This document shows positions 19,524-29,300 of a stretch of 64,000 bases of DNA, piece after piece (position 1 is the stretch's first letter; each line of letters starts with the position of its first letter). Both the position numbers and the translations under genes were made by a program. Origin of the DNA: Deltaproteobacteria bacterium (GTDB taxonomy: Bacteria > Desulfobacterota > Syntrophobacteria > Syntrophobacterales > Syntrophobacteraceae); the NCBI GenBank assembly GCA_021780695.1, contig JAJXYD010000019.1, positions 1-64,000 of the forward strand, in the 5' to 3' direction. The notes under the pieces were generated by a model. It was not told where the DNA came from, searched no databases, and saw nothing but the letters and a program-made list of their open reading frames with translations.

Positions 19524-20219
19524 TTATTTCTTATCCGTTATTTTTACAGCCGCAAGTCTTTGCTCGATCTGAGCGGTCGGAGGATAGTCCCCCCCGGCCT
19601 GGGATGCAAGACCAAACATGAGCGCAGCCTTGGCAAAATTCTTTTTTTTCTGGTAGAGCTTTCCCAAATTCCATTCGGCTTCGCGCACCATGGCCGCAAC
19701 CCGAAGGTTTTTGAGCTCGGTCCACGTTTTAATGGCCTCATCGGTTTTGCCGGCCGCCTCGCAGGCATAACCGAGCTGGTACAAAATTACAGGCTTAAGA
19801 CCGCTGCCGCTGTGATCGTCTTTCAGGGCCTCCTCGCCGATCTTAACGGCCTTGGAATAGTTTTTGGTCTCAAAGTAGCCCTTGGCCAGTTCCATTCTCG
19901 CGTTCTGGGCCGAAGTGGAATAGCCGTGACGGGACAAAAAGGCGCGAAGGTCGGGAATGACCTTGTTCCAGGCGGCGGAGTCACCGGAATGGGTGGGAAT
20001 CCTCTCGGCGATTGCGAGGTATTTTTTCCTCGCGTAAGCCTGGCTCGAGTGCACATAGGCGGCAATACCCGAGGCAAGGATTGCCAGGGCAACAATACCG
20101 ACACCAAGGCCTAGCGCCATCGAGCGATTTTGGGAAGCCCACCCTTTAGCGCTCTCGATAGCCGACTCTTTTTTCACCTCGGGCTTTATCCGATAGGGCC
20201 CAGCCTTTGTCCTTTTCAA
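19524..20219 (-). CDS. TPR-containing inner-membrane protein
   Basis: A 231-aa protein with a basic cytoplasmic N-terminus, one transmembrane segment at about residues 36-57 and a periplasmic part made of tetratricopeptide-like repeats (about 95-225). One repeat reads YFETKNYSKAVKIGEEAL and another LYQKKKNFAKAALMF. The topology recalls YfgM/CcmG-type TPR anchors that work with the Sec translocon or envelope assembly. That function is only an analogy. It lies between yicC and the tRNA-tuf group, in the same direction. Confidence 0.75.
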   Translation of the reverse strand: MKRTKAGPYRIKPEVKKESAIESAKGWASQNRSMALGLGVGIVALAILASGIAAYVHSSQAYARKKYLAIAERIPTHSGDSAAWNKVIPDLRAFLSRHGYSTSAQNARMELAKGYFETKNYSKAVKIGEEALKDDHSGSGLKPVILYQLGYACEAAGKTDEAIKTWTELKNLRVAAMVREAEWNLGKLYQKKKNFAKAALMFGLASQAGGDYPPTAQIEQRLAAVKITDKK

Positions 20220-20277
20220 TTAAGACTCCTTATCCTTAAAAAACATTCCAAAACAGTTCCCTTTTTCAAGTACCGTT

Positions 20278-21159
20278 TCACTCGATGTTTTGCACCTGCT
20301 CTTTTAGTTTACCAATTTCGGTTTTCATCCGCACAACCGCCTGCACGATTTCCATATCCGAGGTCTTCGAGCCAATAGTGTTCACTTCCCGGTGAAACTC
20401 CTGGATAAGGAAGTCGAGCCTTCTGCCATCGGCGGGTTTTGCTGCCCCAAGCAGGGTTCGCACCTGAGCGATATGACTTCCAAGCCGAACTATTTCCTCG
20501 TTAATGTCGGAGCGGTCGATCATAAAAGCTATTTCCTGCAGGAGCCTGCTTTCGTCGGCCTCCGAGCCCGCAAGCAGAAGCTTTACCCTCTCGCCAAGCC
20601 GGGTCCCGTATTCTTCTATTACGACGTCACGGCGGCCCGCCACAACCTCAAGATCACGGCTCAAAAGATCGAGGCGCGCCGTAAGGTCGTCTAGAAGCGC
20701 CTGCCCCTCGACTTGCCTCATGCGCACGACCTGGCCCAGGGCCTCGGCGAGAGCCGCTGAAAAGGGCTCCTTCACAGCCTCGGCGTCACAGGCCGCCTCG
20801 GAGCTCTCGTATATATGAGGCACCCGCAAAAGCTCGCTTACCAAAGGACTTTGAGAAACCCCAAGTTCGCGGTAAACCTGCTCAAACTGCGACCAGTAGT
20901 AGCGTGCAAGCTCGAAATTGATCGCCGGAGCCTTGCGCGCTATATCGACCGATTCAATCTGGACGAAGACGTCAATGCGGCCTCTTCGAATTCTAGAGGC
21001 AATAGACTTTCTGCACAAGTCCTCGAATTCGAAGAAATTTTTAGAAATGCGCACGGAAATGTCGAGCTGCTTAGCGTTCAAGGCCCGAATTTCAACGTTT
21101 ATAGCATATCCCGCGCCCTCTTTTCGGCACCGGCCAAACCCGGTCATACTGTTTATCAA
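20278..21159 (-). CDS. yicC: YicC-family endoribonuclease-like protein
   Basis: YicC/YloC family, 293 aa, linked to RNA turnover and stationary-phase survival. The conserved N-terminus INSMTGFGR and the C-terminal EFHREVNTIGSKTSD segment are diagnostic. TTG 21159 is chosen as start because GAGGAG lies six bases upstream and it starts the conserved block. The frame extends 14 codons further upstream into aroD. In many bacteria gmk follows yicC; here a TPR gene does. Confidence 0.85.
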   Translation of the reverse strand: MINSMTGFGRCRKEGAGYAINVEIRALNAKQLDISVRISKNFFEFEDLCRKSIASRIRRGRIDVFVQIESVDIARKAPAINFELARYYWSQFEQVYRELGVSQSPLVSELLRVPHIYESSEAACDAEAVKEPFSAALAEALGQVVRMRQVEGQALLDDLTARLDLLSRDLEVVAGRRDVVIEEYGTRLGERVKLLLAGSEADESRLLQEIAFMIDRSDINEEIVRLGSHIAQVRTLLGAAKPADGRRLDFLIQEFHREVNTIGSKTSDMEIVQAVVRMKTEIGKLKEQVQNIE

Positions 21160-21184
21160 GCTAGACTCCTCGCAAATCCACAGT

Positions 21185-21946
21185 TTACGTAAGGGCTCCA
21201 ATCAACGAACGCAGCTCGGAGGCGTCAAACTGGCCAGGCGCGGTAGCCTCCTGCCCATCCATCCGGGCATAGGTCCACGGGCTGCCCAGAAACAGGGAGG
21301 CCACCCTGCTCCATTTGCCAACCGGCCCCATGCAGAAGCAAACGAGGTCCAATCCCCACTCTTTTTTGGCAAGGCAAATTAAATTAAGGACCCTGAGGTT
21401 ATCCGAGGGGACCCGGGCAAAAGTGGCAATTTTCAAGGCATCGGGGCCCGCCTTTGACATTTGTTCAAGCCTTTCCCGCAAAATGCCATCAGAGGGCGTT
21501 GCCTGCGGGTCGTGCCAGGAGAGAAGCACCCTGGCCCCGGTCTTTTTAAAACGCTCAATATCCGCGGGATCGGTATCATATTCAAGGTCGACCCATTCGG
21601 CCCCGGCTTTCGCGGCATCTTCGAGCAAGCCCAGCCGAAGGTCTTCCTCGCCCTCAAAGTCGCCCATCTGGCGAACCGGCCGATTGGTGGCGATCACCGG
21701 GCGCCTCGGTCCAGCCGAAAGAACTTCGCAGAAGGCCTTTATCCCGCCCGGCGAATACCTTTTAGAAAACCTGTCGATTCGCCACTCCACAAGGTCCACC
21801 TCGGGGTGATCAAGCCAGCCGGGGAAAAGCTCCAGACTGCATTGGCCAAGACAGCCGCAAATGGAGGAAAGGCAGGGGGAAACACCCTCTGCCGGAGTCT
21901 TTCCGGGGCCTGGCCCATTGTGAAGGAAACCTATGGAATTTTTCAT
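21185..21946 (-). CDS. aroD: 3-dehydroquinate dehydratase, type I
   Basis: Third step of the shikimate pathway: 3-dehydroquinate to 3-dehydroshikimate by a Schiff-base lysine. It has 253 aa in a TIM barrel. VEWRIDRF (substrate-binding Glu/Arg), the catalytic His in LLSWHD, the Schiff-base Lys in ALKIATFA and the C-terminal MGPVGKWSRVASLFLGSPWTYA motif are present. Its ATG overlaps the pheA stop by four bases, so pheA and aroD form an aromatic amino-acid operon. Confidence 0.92.
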   Translation of the reverse strand: MKNSIGFLHNGPGPGKTPAEGVSPCLSSICGCLGQCSLELFPGWLDHPEVDLVEWRIDRFSKRYSPGGIKAFCEVLSAGPRRPVIATNRPVRQMGDFEGEEDLRLGLLEDAAKAGAEWVDLEYDTDPADIERFKKTGARVLLSWHDPQATPSDGILRERLEQMSKAGPDALKIATFARVPSDNLRVLNLICLAKKEWGLDLVCFCMGPVGKWSRVASLFLGSPWTYARMDGQEATAPGQFDASELRSLIGALT

Positions 21947-23070
21947 CTGCTCACCTGCTCTTCAAGGGGGGAGCGCATATTTTCCTTGTCCATCCTGAAA
22001 GGTTTTCCCGGATCCCCTTTGGGATAAGAGCCAAGGACCTTAAAGAAGGAAACGGTTTTCCCCAGGGCTTCCAGGGCAGACACAACAACGGGGTCGTCGC
22101 GGTGACCGTCGATGTCGGCAAAGAACAGATACTGACCGGGGAAGAGCTTGTTGGGCCTGGATTCGATGCGCGACATATTGGTCAAGGAAAGGGCCGATAG
22201 AGCGGCAAAAAGCGCCCCGGGCTGATCGGAGACCGAAAAAATAAGCGAGGTCTTGTCATTTCCAGTCGGGGAGTTGACATGGCGGCCCAGGGCCAGAAAG
22301 CGCGCGGTGATTCCGGGGACGTCCTCGATTCGTTCGGCCAAAACGCCCAACCCGTAGCGCTCCGCGGCGTAGAGGTTACAAATCGCGGCCCCGAAGGGGT
22401 CCTCCTTGGCAAGCATCGCGGCCCGCGCGGTGGAAGAGCACTCGGTGCATTCGACCCGGCCAAGATTTTCGGCAAGCCAGCCCCGGCACTGCGAAAGGGC
22501 CTCGGTACGGGCATAGAGATTTTTTACCGAGTCTTTGTCAACGTTTGCGCAGAGGTAGTGGGCTATTTCGAGGTAGCATTCGCTAACCACAAGCACCTGA
22601 TGGGTATAGAGAAGATCGATCCCATGGCCTCCCCAGCCCTGCAGTGTGGCTTCGATGGGGATAACCGCCAGGTGCGCCTTGCCTTTAAGGAAACTGTCGA
22701 AGACTTCCTCCATGGAGGAGCAGGGCATAAAGGAGGAGGAGTGGCCGAAAAGCGATATCGCCGCCAGATGGGAGGTGGTCCACTCCGGACCGGGAAAGGC
22801 GACCTGAAGCCTGTACTGCATGAGGCGGGAGGCAGCAAAAATTTCCCGATAGATCGCTCGCAGGGACTCATCGCCCAAAGGCCCGGGGTTAATCTCGGAC
22901 AAGCGCCTTACGACCTGATGCTCCCGTTCGGGGTGAAAGGTGGGCAAACCGGCCACGGCCTTTATGCGGCCGACCTCAACGGCAAGCTCCATGCGCCTGT
23001 TTAAAATCAGCACCAGTTGGGAATCAAGCCCGTCTATTTCTTCTCTAATCTTTTGCAGATCGCTATTCAC
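21943..23070 (-). CDS. pheA: Chorismate mutase / prephenate dehydratase, divergent active site
   Basis: A 375-aa P-protein-like enzyme for phenylalanine synthesis. The AroQ chorismate mutase covers about residues 1-85 (LDSQLVLILNRRMELA, AIYREI), the prephenate dehydratase domain about 90-270, and an ACT domain follows with GALFAAL and ESRP, the Phe-binding signature. The dehydratase domain is odd. The catalytic Thr-Arg-Phe motif reads TARF, with Ala directly before Arg. The usual PIENS reads PIEAT, and the GPEGT-type start reads GPEWT. SQCRGWL is intact. It may be divergent, weakly active or repurposed. Confidence 0.85.
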   Translation of the reverse strand: MNSDLQKIREEIDGLDSQLVLILNRRMELAVEVGRIKAVAGLPTFHPEREHQVVRRLSEINPGPLGDESLRAIYREIFAASRLMQYRLQVAFPGPEWTTSHLAAISLFGHSSSFMPCSSMEEVFDSFLKGKAHLAVIPIEATLQGWGGHGIDLLYTHQVLVVSECYLEIAHYLCANVDKDSVKNLYARTEALSQCRGWLAENLGRVECTECSSTARAAMLAKEDPFGAAICNLYAAERYGLGVLAERIEDVPGITARFLALGRHVNSPTGNDKTSLIFSVSDQPGALFAALSALSLTNMSRIESRPNKLFPGQYLFFADIDGHRDDPVVVSALEALGKTVSFFKVLGSYPKGDPGKPFRMDKENMRSPLEEQVSR

Positions 23071-23123
23071 TTGCGCCTACCTGGCCCACGGCGGGTGGGG
23101 GAAATGGGAAGTGCATCGGAAAA

Positions 23124-24113
23124 TCATCCTCCTATCGAAAACATCGGTCTTGCAATGCACTTGCGAAAAACAGGGTCGCCAAGATGGTGCCTTTCCGGTT
23201 TTTTTTGGACAGCCGACACTATGGCATCGGTGATGTCGCTATCCTTAGCGCCCGTACGCAGCAACAGTCTCAAATCGGTTTCATCGGCGGAAAAAAGACA
23301 CGTTTTAAGCTTTCCGTCCGCAGTAAGCCTTAGCCGGTTGCAACGTGAGCAAAAATGGTTGGAAACCGCGCCGATAACGCCGATTTTTCCCAAAGCGCCC
23401 TTAAACGAGTAATGTTTAGCCGGACCGTCAGCCTCCCCGGCGCTTACCTCCTCAAGGCGCCCCAGGGGGCGCAGCCGGTCAAGTATCCGGGCGGCAGGAA
23501 AGAAGCGCGCCTGGTAGGCATCCTCCTTAAAAGGCATATATTCGATGAACCTGACATGCAGGGCAGAACGGAAGGTAAGGCGTGCCAAGTCCTCGATTTC
23601 ATCGTCATTTATACCCGCCATGACCACCGTGTTAATCTTTACGGTCGAAAAACCGGCCTGCTGTGCCGCCATTATCCCGGCCCAGACGCGCTTAAAGAGA
23701 TCCCTTCTGGTGATTTGCAAAAACCTTTCGGGCTTTAAGGTATCCAGGCTTATATTTACACGCCGTATCCCCGCCTGAAAGAGCTCCTTGGCAAAATCGC
23801 ACAGGAGAACGCCGTTGGTGGTCATGGTGAGGCTTTCAAGCCCCTCGATACCGGCAATGGCGCGACAGAGCTTAAGAGCCTCTTTTCTTACCAGGGGCTC
23901 GCCTCCGGTTATGCGCACCTTGGATATCCCCATGGATATACAGATTCGGGCAAGCCTTAGAATCTCTTCATAGCTAAGAATCTGCGCGTGTTCAAACTTG
24001 GCAACGCCCTCCTCGGGCATGCAGTACAAACAGCGCAGATTGCACCTGTCGGTAATCGAAAGTCTCAGGTAGTCGATCTTCCTGTGAAAAGCATCGCTTG
24101 GCGCAACGGACAT
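23124..24113 (-). CDS. moaA: GTP 3',8-cyclase (molybdenum cofactor synthesis)
   Basis: A radical SAM enzyme making 3',8-cH2GTP, the first step of molybdopterin synthesis. It has 329 aa. The N-terminal [4Fe-4S] site is C24, C28, C31 (CNLRCLYC). The C-terminal cluster is in CSRCNRLRLTADGKLKTC. The essential GG tail is present (MFSIGG). AGGA lies seven bases upstream. No other moa gene is adjacent. It heads the minus-strand run leading to pheA. Confidence 0.95.
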   Translation of the reverse strand: MSVAPSDAFHRKIDYLRLSITDRCNLRCLYCMPEEGVAKFEHAQILSYEEILRLARICISMGISKVRITGGEPLVRKEALKLCRAIAGIEGLESLTMTTNGVLLCDFAKELFQAGIRRVNISLDTLKPERFLQITRRDLFKRVWAGIMAAQQAGFSTVKINTVVMAGINDDEIEDLARLTFRSALHVRFIEYMPFKEDAYQARFFPAARILDRLRPLGRLEEVSAGEADGPAKHYSFKGALGKIGVIGAVSNHFCSRCNRLRLTADGKLKTCLFSADETDLRLLLRTGAKDSDITDAIVSAVQKKPERHHLGDPVFRKCIARPMFSIGG

Positions 24114-24484
24114 GCAGTTTTCCTGTCAATACTAGAATTTTTTATTCTAGCATATCAAGAAAATCATTTCATAAATATCCTGCCAAGTTTTTCTAAAAAA
24201 ACCGGGCCGCGAGGATATCTCTAAGCCCTATAAGATCGGAGGCAGAAGGTTTTGGGAGCCAGCCCCCAAAACTTTCCGGCTAAAGTTATAGCTTTGGCCA
24301 GCAGGTGCCCGGGGGAGTTCCCGGGTAAAAACGGGTTGTTTTTGAAAAAGGGGTTCAGCGGGGACAAATTTAATGGGCAAGAGCGCACTTTTGTCAAAAC
24401 TCTCTTGACTTTACCTTGGGGCTATGATTTATGACGGACCGGTCAGTATCATTTCACAAAAAGCTGTTTGCGAGGACAATTGTT
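24114..24484. other. Divergent intergenic region with hairpins
   Basis: 371 nt between moaA and the TetR-like gene. Two stem-loops are visible: GTTTTGGG/CCCAAAAC at 24249-24272 and CCCGGG/CCCGGG at 24308-24325. TTGACT occurs at 24402, but the TATGAT element lies only 12 bases beyond, too close for a standard promoter. I see no molybdenum-cofactor riboswitch pattern on the moaA side. Confidence 0.4.
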
Positions 24485-25480
24485 ATGGGACAAGGCATGG
24501 CGGCCATTTTAAAAAAGGCTGCCTCCGATGGCGACCAAGAGGCCCTCGAGGAGTCCCTCTCTGCCGAGTTTGCAACCTGTTCGCCGGAAAACCTCATCGA
24601 TGCCTTTGCCCGCCACCTGATTCAATTCCGGGCGGCCAACCGGGCAAAGCCCCAGCAGGCCAAAGCCTCTTTGTCGCGACTGATCGAGGCAATGGGGGCA
24701 GTGGCGCGAAAAAGGGGCATATCCCCCTCGACTTTCTATCCGGCCCTCACGGAAAAGGTTTTGATCGAGGAAGCTCCCCTTCTTCCAGCAAGGCAGGACG
24801 CCAAGGAGAGGATCCTCGAGGCGGCTCTGGAAGTCTTTTCCCAAAAAGGCTTTCACACGGCAACGATGGATGAGATCGCCGAAAAGGCCGGGGTGGGCAA
24901 AGGGACGCTCTACCGCCATTTCGAGACAAAGAAAAAGCTCTTTGCCGCACTGGTGCGCATAAGGCTCGATGAGCTCGAAAAAAACAGCGAGGAAGTCAAC
25001 GACGCAGACAGCGACGTACTGGCGATGATTTCCAATTACATCCGGATATATTTCCGATTTTTCGACCAAAACAAGCGGCTCTACAGGCTGATCATGAAAG
25101 AGGGCCTGGACCTGGTGGAACACTCTCCGGACCAGTATTTGAAGAAAGTGATGCGGGCCATTCCGAATCTAAAAAGGAAGGTCTACGAGGGCACGCAGCA
25201 GGGGAAACTAAAAGACGTCGATTTTCAAACGGTTTTTTACGGCACCATGGGGTTTGCGCACGGGGTAATCCAGAAATGGCTCGCAAGGGATTGCACGTAT
25301 CCTTTGTGCGATGAAATTCCCGGTGTGTTGGAGGTACTTTTTCACGGGTTTGTAAGAGACAACGGAGCAACAGAGACAGTAGAGCCTGCAAGGCACGCCC
25401 CCCAGGGTGAATTCAAGGAGTTTTTTGGTTCAGGGCAAAGTGATGGAAAAACAATAAAAAAACCAAGGAGGACTACATGA
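24485..25480 (+). CDS. TetR-family regulator with N-terminal extension
   Basis: 331 aa from the ATG at 24485, which has GAGGA eight bases upstream. The frame is open 18 codons further up. The TetR helix-turn-helix ([16 protein letters not shown], then [16 protein letters not shown]) lies at about residues 107-153, not at the N-terminus as usual. About 100 residues of helical, Glu/Ala-rich sequence precede it. A TetR ligand-binding domain follows. Its stop overlaps the acpP start, so it may control fatty-acid genes or sense an acyl-CoA or acyl-ACP ligand (inference). Confidence 0.85.
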   Translation: MGQGMAAILKKAASDGDQEALEESLSAEFATCSPENLIDAFARHLIQFRAANRAKPQQAKASLSRLIEAMGAVARKRGISPSTFYPALTEKVLIEEAPLLPARQDAKERILEAALEVFSQKGFHTATMDEIAEKAGVGKGTLYRHFETKKKLFAALVRIRLDELEKNSEEVNDADSDVLAMISNYIRIYFRFFDQNKRLYRLIMKEGLDLVEHSPDQYLKKVMRAIPNLKRKVYEGTQQGKLKDVDFQTVFYGTMGFAHGVIQKWLARDCTYPLCDEIPGVLEVLFHGFVRDNGATETVEPARHAPQGEFKEFFGSGQSDGKTIKKPRRTT

Positions 25481-25722
25481 GCATGACCGCAGAACAGACC
25501 AAAATAATCAATATCATTGCAAACCAGCTGGGAGTGGACAAGGAAACGGTTACTGCCAGCGCAAATATAGTTGACGATCTCGGGGCCGATTCCCTGGACG
25601 TTGTCGAGCTTGTAATGGCTCTTGAGGAAGCTTTCGATACGGAAATTCCGGACGAGGACGCGGAAAAAATCCGCACCGTTCAGGATATCTTTGATTACAT
25701 GGGGAAAAGAGCCGCTGCATAG
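25477..25722 (+). CDS. acpP: Acyl carrier protein
   Basis: 81 aa, acidic four-helix carrier. The phosphopantetheine attachment Ser is S39 in [22 protein letters not shown] precedes the start and the ATG overlaps the regulator stop (ATGA). No fab genes flank it, which is unusual because acpP normally lies beside fabG or fabF. A strong terminator follows. It may be the housekeeping ACP or a specialised one tied to the overlapping regulator. Confidence 0.95.
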   Translation: MSMTAEQTKIINIIANQLGVDKETVTASANIVDDLGADSLDVVELVMALEEAFDTEIPDEDAEKIRTVQDIFDYMGKRAAA

Positions 25723-25735
25723 CGTTAAAGGTAAT

Positions 25736-25788
25736 AAAAGCCGGAAAAACGCGCAGGGTGGAAATATTTGCGTGTTTTTCCGGCTTTT
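25736..25788 (+). terminator. Rho-independent terminator after acpP
   Basis: A perfect 15-bp stem (AAAAGCCGGAAAAAC with GTTTTTCCGGCTTTT) is followed by CTTTTTT. It ends the TetR-acpP operon. Confidence 0.9.
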
Positions 25789-26314
25789 CTTTTTTCAACA
25801 CGGGGTTTATCCGGCCGTCTATCCTCCCTGTCACATGCCACAGTAAATACAACTCTTTTTAACGAACGCACGGATTTCCTTCGGCAATACCGAGGCGCAA
25901 ATATTTCTCGAGTAAAGAAATCCCAAGATTTTCCCGCCTGTTTTAACACCGATTGAATATAAGCGGAGATGTCTTGATCGACGGCTCGGTTCAGCGACCC
26001 CGGCCGGGGTCGCAGCCTTCTTTTTCGATCTTTACCGGTGGTGTCGGCCTTACGGCCTAAACCAGCGACCAATGTCCGTGATCCCTCCGGGAGCAAGATC
26101 GAGGGGCTATAAAGAGAGGCGAGAATTTGCGGCTCCGCAAAGAGCGAACCCAGGCTTTGTTTATTTCTTTACAATTTTACTCATCAAAATCAGTAACTAT
26201 TCCGATTAGCCTGTCGTCATTACAATTCGAATCCAATATTGGCCGTATGAGTGGCAAGAAGACGGGGAATAAAACCATGAGGCCAAGAAACCGTAGAGAA
26301 AGGCAACGAAAAAA
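25789..26314. other. Intergenic region with a perfect 20-bp palindrome
   Basis: 526 nt before the chemoreceptor gene. GCGACCCCGGCCGGGGTCGC at 25994-26013 is a perfect palindrome followed by CTTCTTTTTC, so it could terminate transcripts. A small hairpin TTTGCGG-CTCCGCAAA follows near 26127. No promoter or coding region is convincing here. Confidence 0.4.
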
Positions 26315-27961
26315 ATGGGCGCCAGATTTAAGCTTTCAACGAAGATGTTTTTCCTTGCAGTAACGATAGTCATCTGTATTTCATCTATATTTTTATATAT
26401 TTATCCGAAAGTCAAACAAAGGTTTATTCAAGATAAATACCAGAAGACCCGGGAGGTAGTCGAAACGGCCTGGGGTATATTGGATTTTTGCGAAAAACAG
26501 GTTGAGGCCAAAAAGCTTTCCCCCGCGGAAGGAAAACAACTTGCAATCGATGAGATAAAAAATCTTCGCTATGGCAAGGACGAATATTTCTGGATAATCG
26601 ACATGGTTCCGCGCATGGTGATGCATCCTATCATTCCCAGCCTGGACGGAAAAGACATGAGCCATGTAAAGGATCCAACCGGTAAAATCCTGAATGTGGA
26701 GATGGTAAACGTAGTGAAAAAGAAAGGCGCCGGATTTGTAGAATACGAATGGCCCAAACCGGGCAGCACAAAACCGGTGCCCAAGGTCGCCTATGTGAAG
26801 GGGTTTGCCAAGTGGGGTTGGATCGTTTGTTCGGGGATTTATCTCGATGATATGTATGCGCAGATAAACCGGCTCTTATACCTGATTCTTGGAGCGCTCA
26901 CCCTTGTTACCCTGGGGTGCGTCCTTTTATCTTATGTGATGTCTATTTCGATTTCGCGCCCGGTTATAGGCATAATTGACGAATTGAATCAGGCGGCGGA
27001 CCGGGTTTCAGAGGGGTCGTCCCAATTGTCGAGCGCGGGTCAATCGCTGGCCGAGGGGGTTTCAGAGCAGGCCGCAGGGATAGAGGAGACTTCATCGACC
27101 ATGGAGGAAATGGCCTCGATGACCAAAAGAAATGCACAGAATGCGCGCCGAGCCGACACGATGATGCGGGATACGAGCCAGACGGTGGATGAGGTCAAAT
27201 CGGCCATGTCGGATTTGAAACAGTCCATGAATGACATTTCTCAAGCGAGTCAGGAAACGGCCAAGATTATCAAGACAATTGATGAAATCGCCTTTCAGAC
27301 CAATCTGCTGGCCCTAAATGCCGCAGTGGAGGCGGCGCGGGCCGGCGAGGCGGGGGCGGGATTCGCCGTAGTGGCCGATGAGGTAAGAAATCTTGCCATG
27401 CGCGCGGCCGATTCGGCAAAAAATACGGCCGACCTGATCGAAGGAACGGTCAATAAAATCAAGGCGGGCTCCGATGTTGTAATAAGGACGAACGGCACAT
27501 TTGAAAAAATGGCCGACGGGGCCAGAAAAATCGGCGAACTGCTGGCCGACATCGCATCGGCCTCCGAGGAACAATCCCAGGGGATTTCCGAGATCAACTC
27601 CAGTATCGCCCAGATGGATAAGATCGTGCAACAGAATGCGGCAATCGCGGAGGAGTCGGCTTCATCGGCCCAGGCAATGCATTCGGAGGCCGCCGCCATG
27701 CATCAGTCAGTGGGAAGACTGGCGCTGGTGGTTTACGGAAACGCTGCGGAGGGGGCAAAAACCAAGGCGAGCTATGACAAAAGGGAGCTTGGAACGCTTG
27801 GAAAACCGCTGACCGCGCGGCCGCTTCGTCCCGTTAGCGGCCCAAGCACTGCTTCACACGGCCCCAAGCAGGGAAACGGCCATTTTGGCGGCAAGCAACC
27901 TTCGAGCGAAGCCGCGGAAACGATCCCTTTTGACAGCGACAAGCAGATGGAAGACTTTTAA
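26315..27961 (+). CDS. Methyl-accepting chemotaxis protein, Cache sensor
   Basis: 548 aa. Transmembrane 1 is at about residues 11-30 and transmembrane 2 at about 190-212. They frame a periplasmic single-Cache (Cache_2-like) domain with GKDEYFWIIDMVPRMVMHP. There is no clear HAMP before the cytoplasmic coiled coil. The signalling tip is typical: FQTNLLALNAAVEAARAG, then AVVADEVRNLA. The C-terminus ends QMEDF, not a CheR pentapeptide. It should bind a small ligand and signal to CheA. No other che gene is in the window. Confidence 0.93.
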   Translation: MGARFKLSTKMFFLAVTIVICISSIFLYIYPKVKQRFIQDKYQKTREVVETAWGILDFCEKQVEAKKLSPAEGKQLAIDEIKNLRYGKDEYFWIIDMVPRMVMHPIIPSLDGKDMSHVKDPTGKILNVEMVNVVKKKGAGFVEYEWPKPGSTKPVPKVAYVKGFAKWGWIVCSGIYLDDMYAQINRLLYLILGALTLVTLGCVLLSYVMSISISRPVIGIIDELNQAADRVSEGSSQLSSAGQSLAEGVSEQAAGIEETSSTMEEMASMTKRNAQNARRADTMMRDTSQTVDEVKSAMSDLKQSMNDISQASQETAKIIKTIDEIAFQTNLLALNAAVEAARAGEAGAGFAVVADEVRNLAMRAADSAKNTADLIEGTVNKIKAGSDVVIRTNGTFEKMADGARKIGELLADIASASEEQSQGISEINSSIAQMDKIVQQNAAIAEESASSAQAMHSEAAAMHQSVGRLALVVYGNAAEGAKTKASYDKRELGTLGKPLTARPLRPVSGPSTASHGPKQGNGHFGGKQPSSEAAETIPFDSDKQMEDF

Positions 27962-27972
27962 AAAGGGGCTAT

Positions 27973-28000
27973 GACCGGAGAAAAAAATTTTTCTCCGGTC
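27973..28000. terminator. Bidirectional terminator between chemoreceptor and kinase
   Basis: GACCGGAGAA pairs with TTCTCCGGTC, with an A/T-rich inner stem. It separates two convergent genes and has T-rich flanks on the plus side. Confidence 0.8.
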
Positions 28001-28066
28001 CCGTCTTTTCACAACCAAGATCGGCATAGCGTATTTAGCGCCTGTTTTTCCCTAGAAAACCGAAGA

Positions 28067-29227
28067 TCAACCCGAGGCGGCAGGGAAGGCGACAATAAAG
28101 TTAGACCCTACGTTTTCCCGGGTTTCGACCTCGATGGAGCCTTCGTAATCCTGGACTATTCCATAGCTTATGGAAAGGCCAAGGCCCGTGCCGCGACCGA
28201 CCCGTTTTGTAGTAAAGAAGGGCTCGAAGATCTTTTCAAGAAGGGGCTTTGGGATCCCTATGCCGGTATCTGCCACCTCAACGCGGACCTTACCTTGAAA
28301 AAGGCGCGTCTTAAGAAAAATTTTCTTCTCCGGGGAATGGACCTGCTTTTCGAATTTATCCTCTATAGCGTCTCGTGCGTTTATGAGAAGATTTATAAAC
28401 ACTTGTTCGAGCCGGTTGCCCCCGGCCAAAATCGGAGGCAGATCGGGCTGAAAATCCTTTACCACCTCGATTTCCCTGTGCTTTAGCTGTTGCATAAAAA
28501 GGGCAAGAGACCTCTCGAGGGCCACATTGATATCGACCTTTTCCTTTTCAACCGAAGACTTTCGACCAAATTCCAGAACGTGGGTTATTATCGCCGAAGC
28601 CCTGTCGACGTGGCTGTCGAGTTCCTCGGCCATCGCTTTAAGGGTTTTCTCCCTTATGGGCTCTCCCTTCCTGATCTTATTTACGAGAAAGCTGCTGGCG
28701 GTTTTCATAACCGAGAGGGGCTGATTTAGCTCGTGGGCAATAGCGGCTGCCATCTCTCCGAGGGTTGCCATCTTGCTTGCCTGTATGAGCTGCTGTTCGA
28801 CCAGGAGCCTTTTAGTGATATCGCTTGTGGTAACGAGGTAGGCCGCATCCGCGGCGTATTTATAGCGGCAGACTCGGATATTTACGTATATGACCGGTCC
28901 GTACCTGGTGACATGGCGCACCTGGTTCATTTTTCCGGTGCGCCTTATCTCTTTGGCAAAATCTTGTTTTTGTTCGGGTTCGAAAAGATCGGTGAAGGGC
29001 TTTCGCAAAATGTCTTCCTTGCGGTAGCCGTAGACGCCGAACACCATGTCGTTGCAGTCGATAATTTTTAGATCACGGTCGAGGACAAAGGTTGGATTGG
29101 GAACATTATTGAATAATTCCCGATACTTCTTCTCGCACCGCGTAATCTGCTCTTCGAGCCTCTTTCTTTCGGCCGCCTCGACGCTCGTTTCCATCACAGC
29201 ACCGGCAGCCTGGAGACAGAAAAACAT
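28067..29227 (-). CDS. PAS-domain sensor histidine kinase after hdrB
   Basis: 386 aa, soluble. A PAS domain covers about residues 32-145. The HisKA segment has the phosphoacceptor H165 in [15 protein letters not shown]. The ATPase domain has [16 protein letters not shown] and GRGTGLGLS. It has no receiver and no adjacent response-regulator gene on its strand. It lies 114 nt after hdrB, with a -24/-12-like promoter between. The receiver domain nearest in the operon is the one inside the HdrA-like protein, a possible target (inference). The N-terminus is uncertain: a second ATG lies at residue 12. Confidence 0.9.
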   Translation of the reverse strand: MFFCLQAAGAVMETSVEAAERKRLEEQITRCEKKYRELFNNVPNPTFVLDRDLKIIDCNDMVFGVYGYRKEDILRKPFTDLFEPEQKQDFAKEIRRTGKMNQVRHVTRYGPVIYVNIRVCRYKYAADAAYLVTTSDITKRLLVEQQLIQASKMATLGEMAAAIAHELNQPLSVMKTASSFLVNKIRKGEPIREKTLKAMAEELDSHVDRASAIITHVLEFGRKSSVEKEKVDINVALERSLALFMQQLKHREIEVVKDFQPDLPPILAGGNRLEQVFINLLINARDAIEDKFEKQVHSPEKKIFLKTRLFQGKVRVEVADTGIGIPKPLLEKIFEPFFTTKRVGRGTGLGLSISYGIVQDYEGSIEVETRENVGSNFIVAFPAASG

Positions 29228-29300
29228 TCAATTTCGACTGCACCTTCGAGCATGGTAACCACGTTTTTCCGGCCGCAACCACTTTTTAAGCCTTTGAGCA

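Noticed and set aside
24114..24484. Molybdenum-cofactor riboswitch upstream of moaA
   Set aside because: The hairpins do not match the conserved core and are better explained as simple intergenic stems.
26014..26140. Possible c-di-GMP (GEMM) riboswitch before the chemoreceptor gene
   Set aside because: CGGCCTAAACCA-like text occurs, but the GCAAACC and GACGCAAAGC core motifs are missing.
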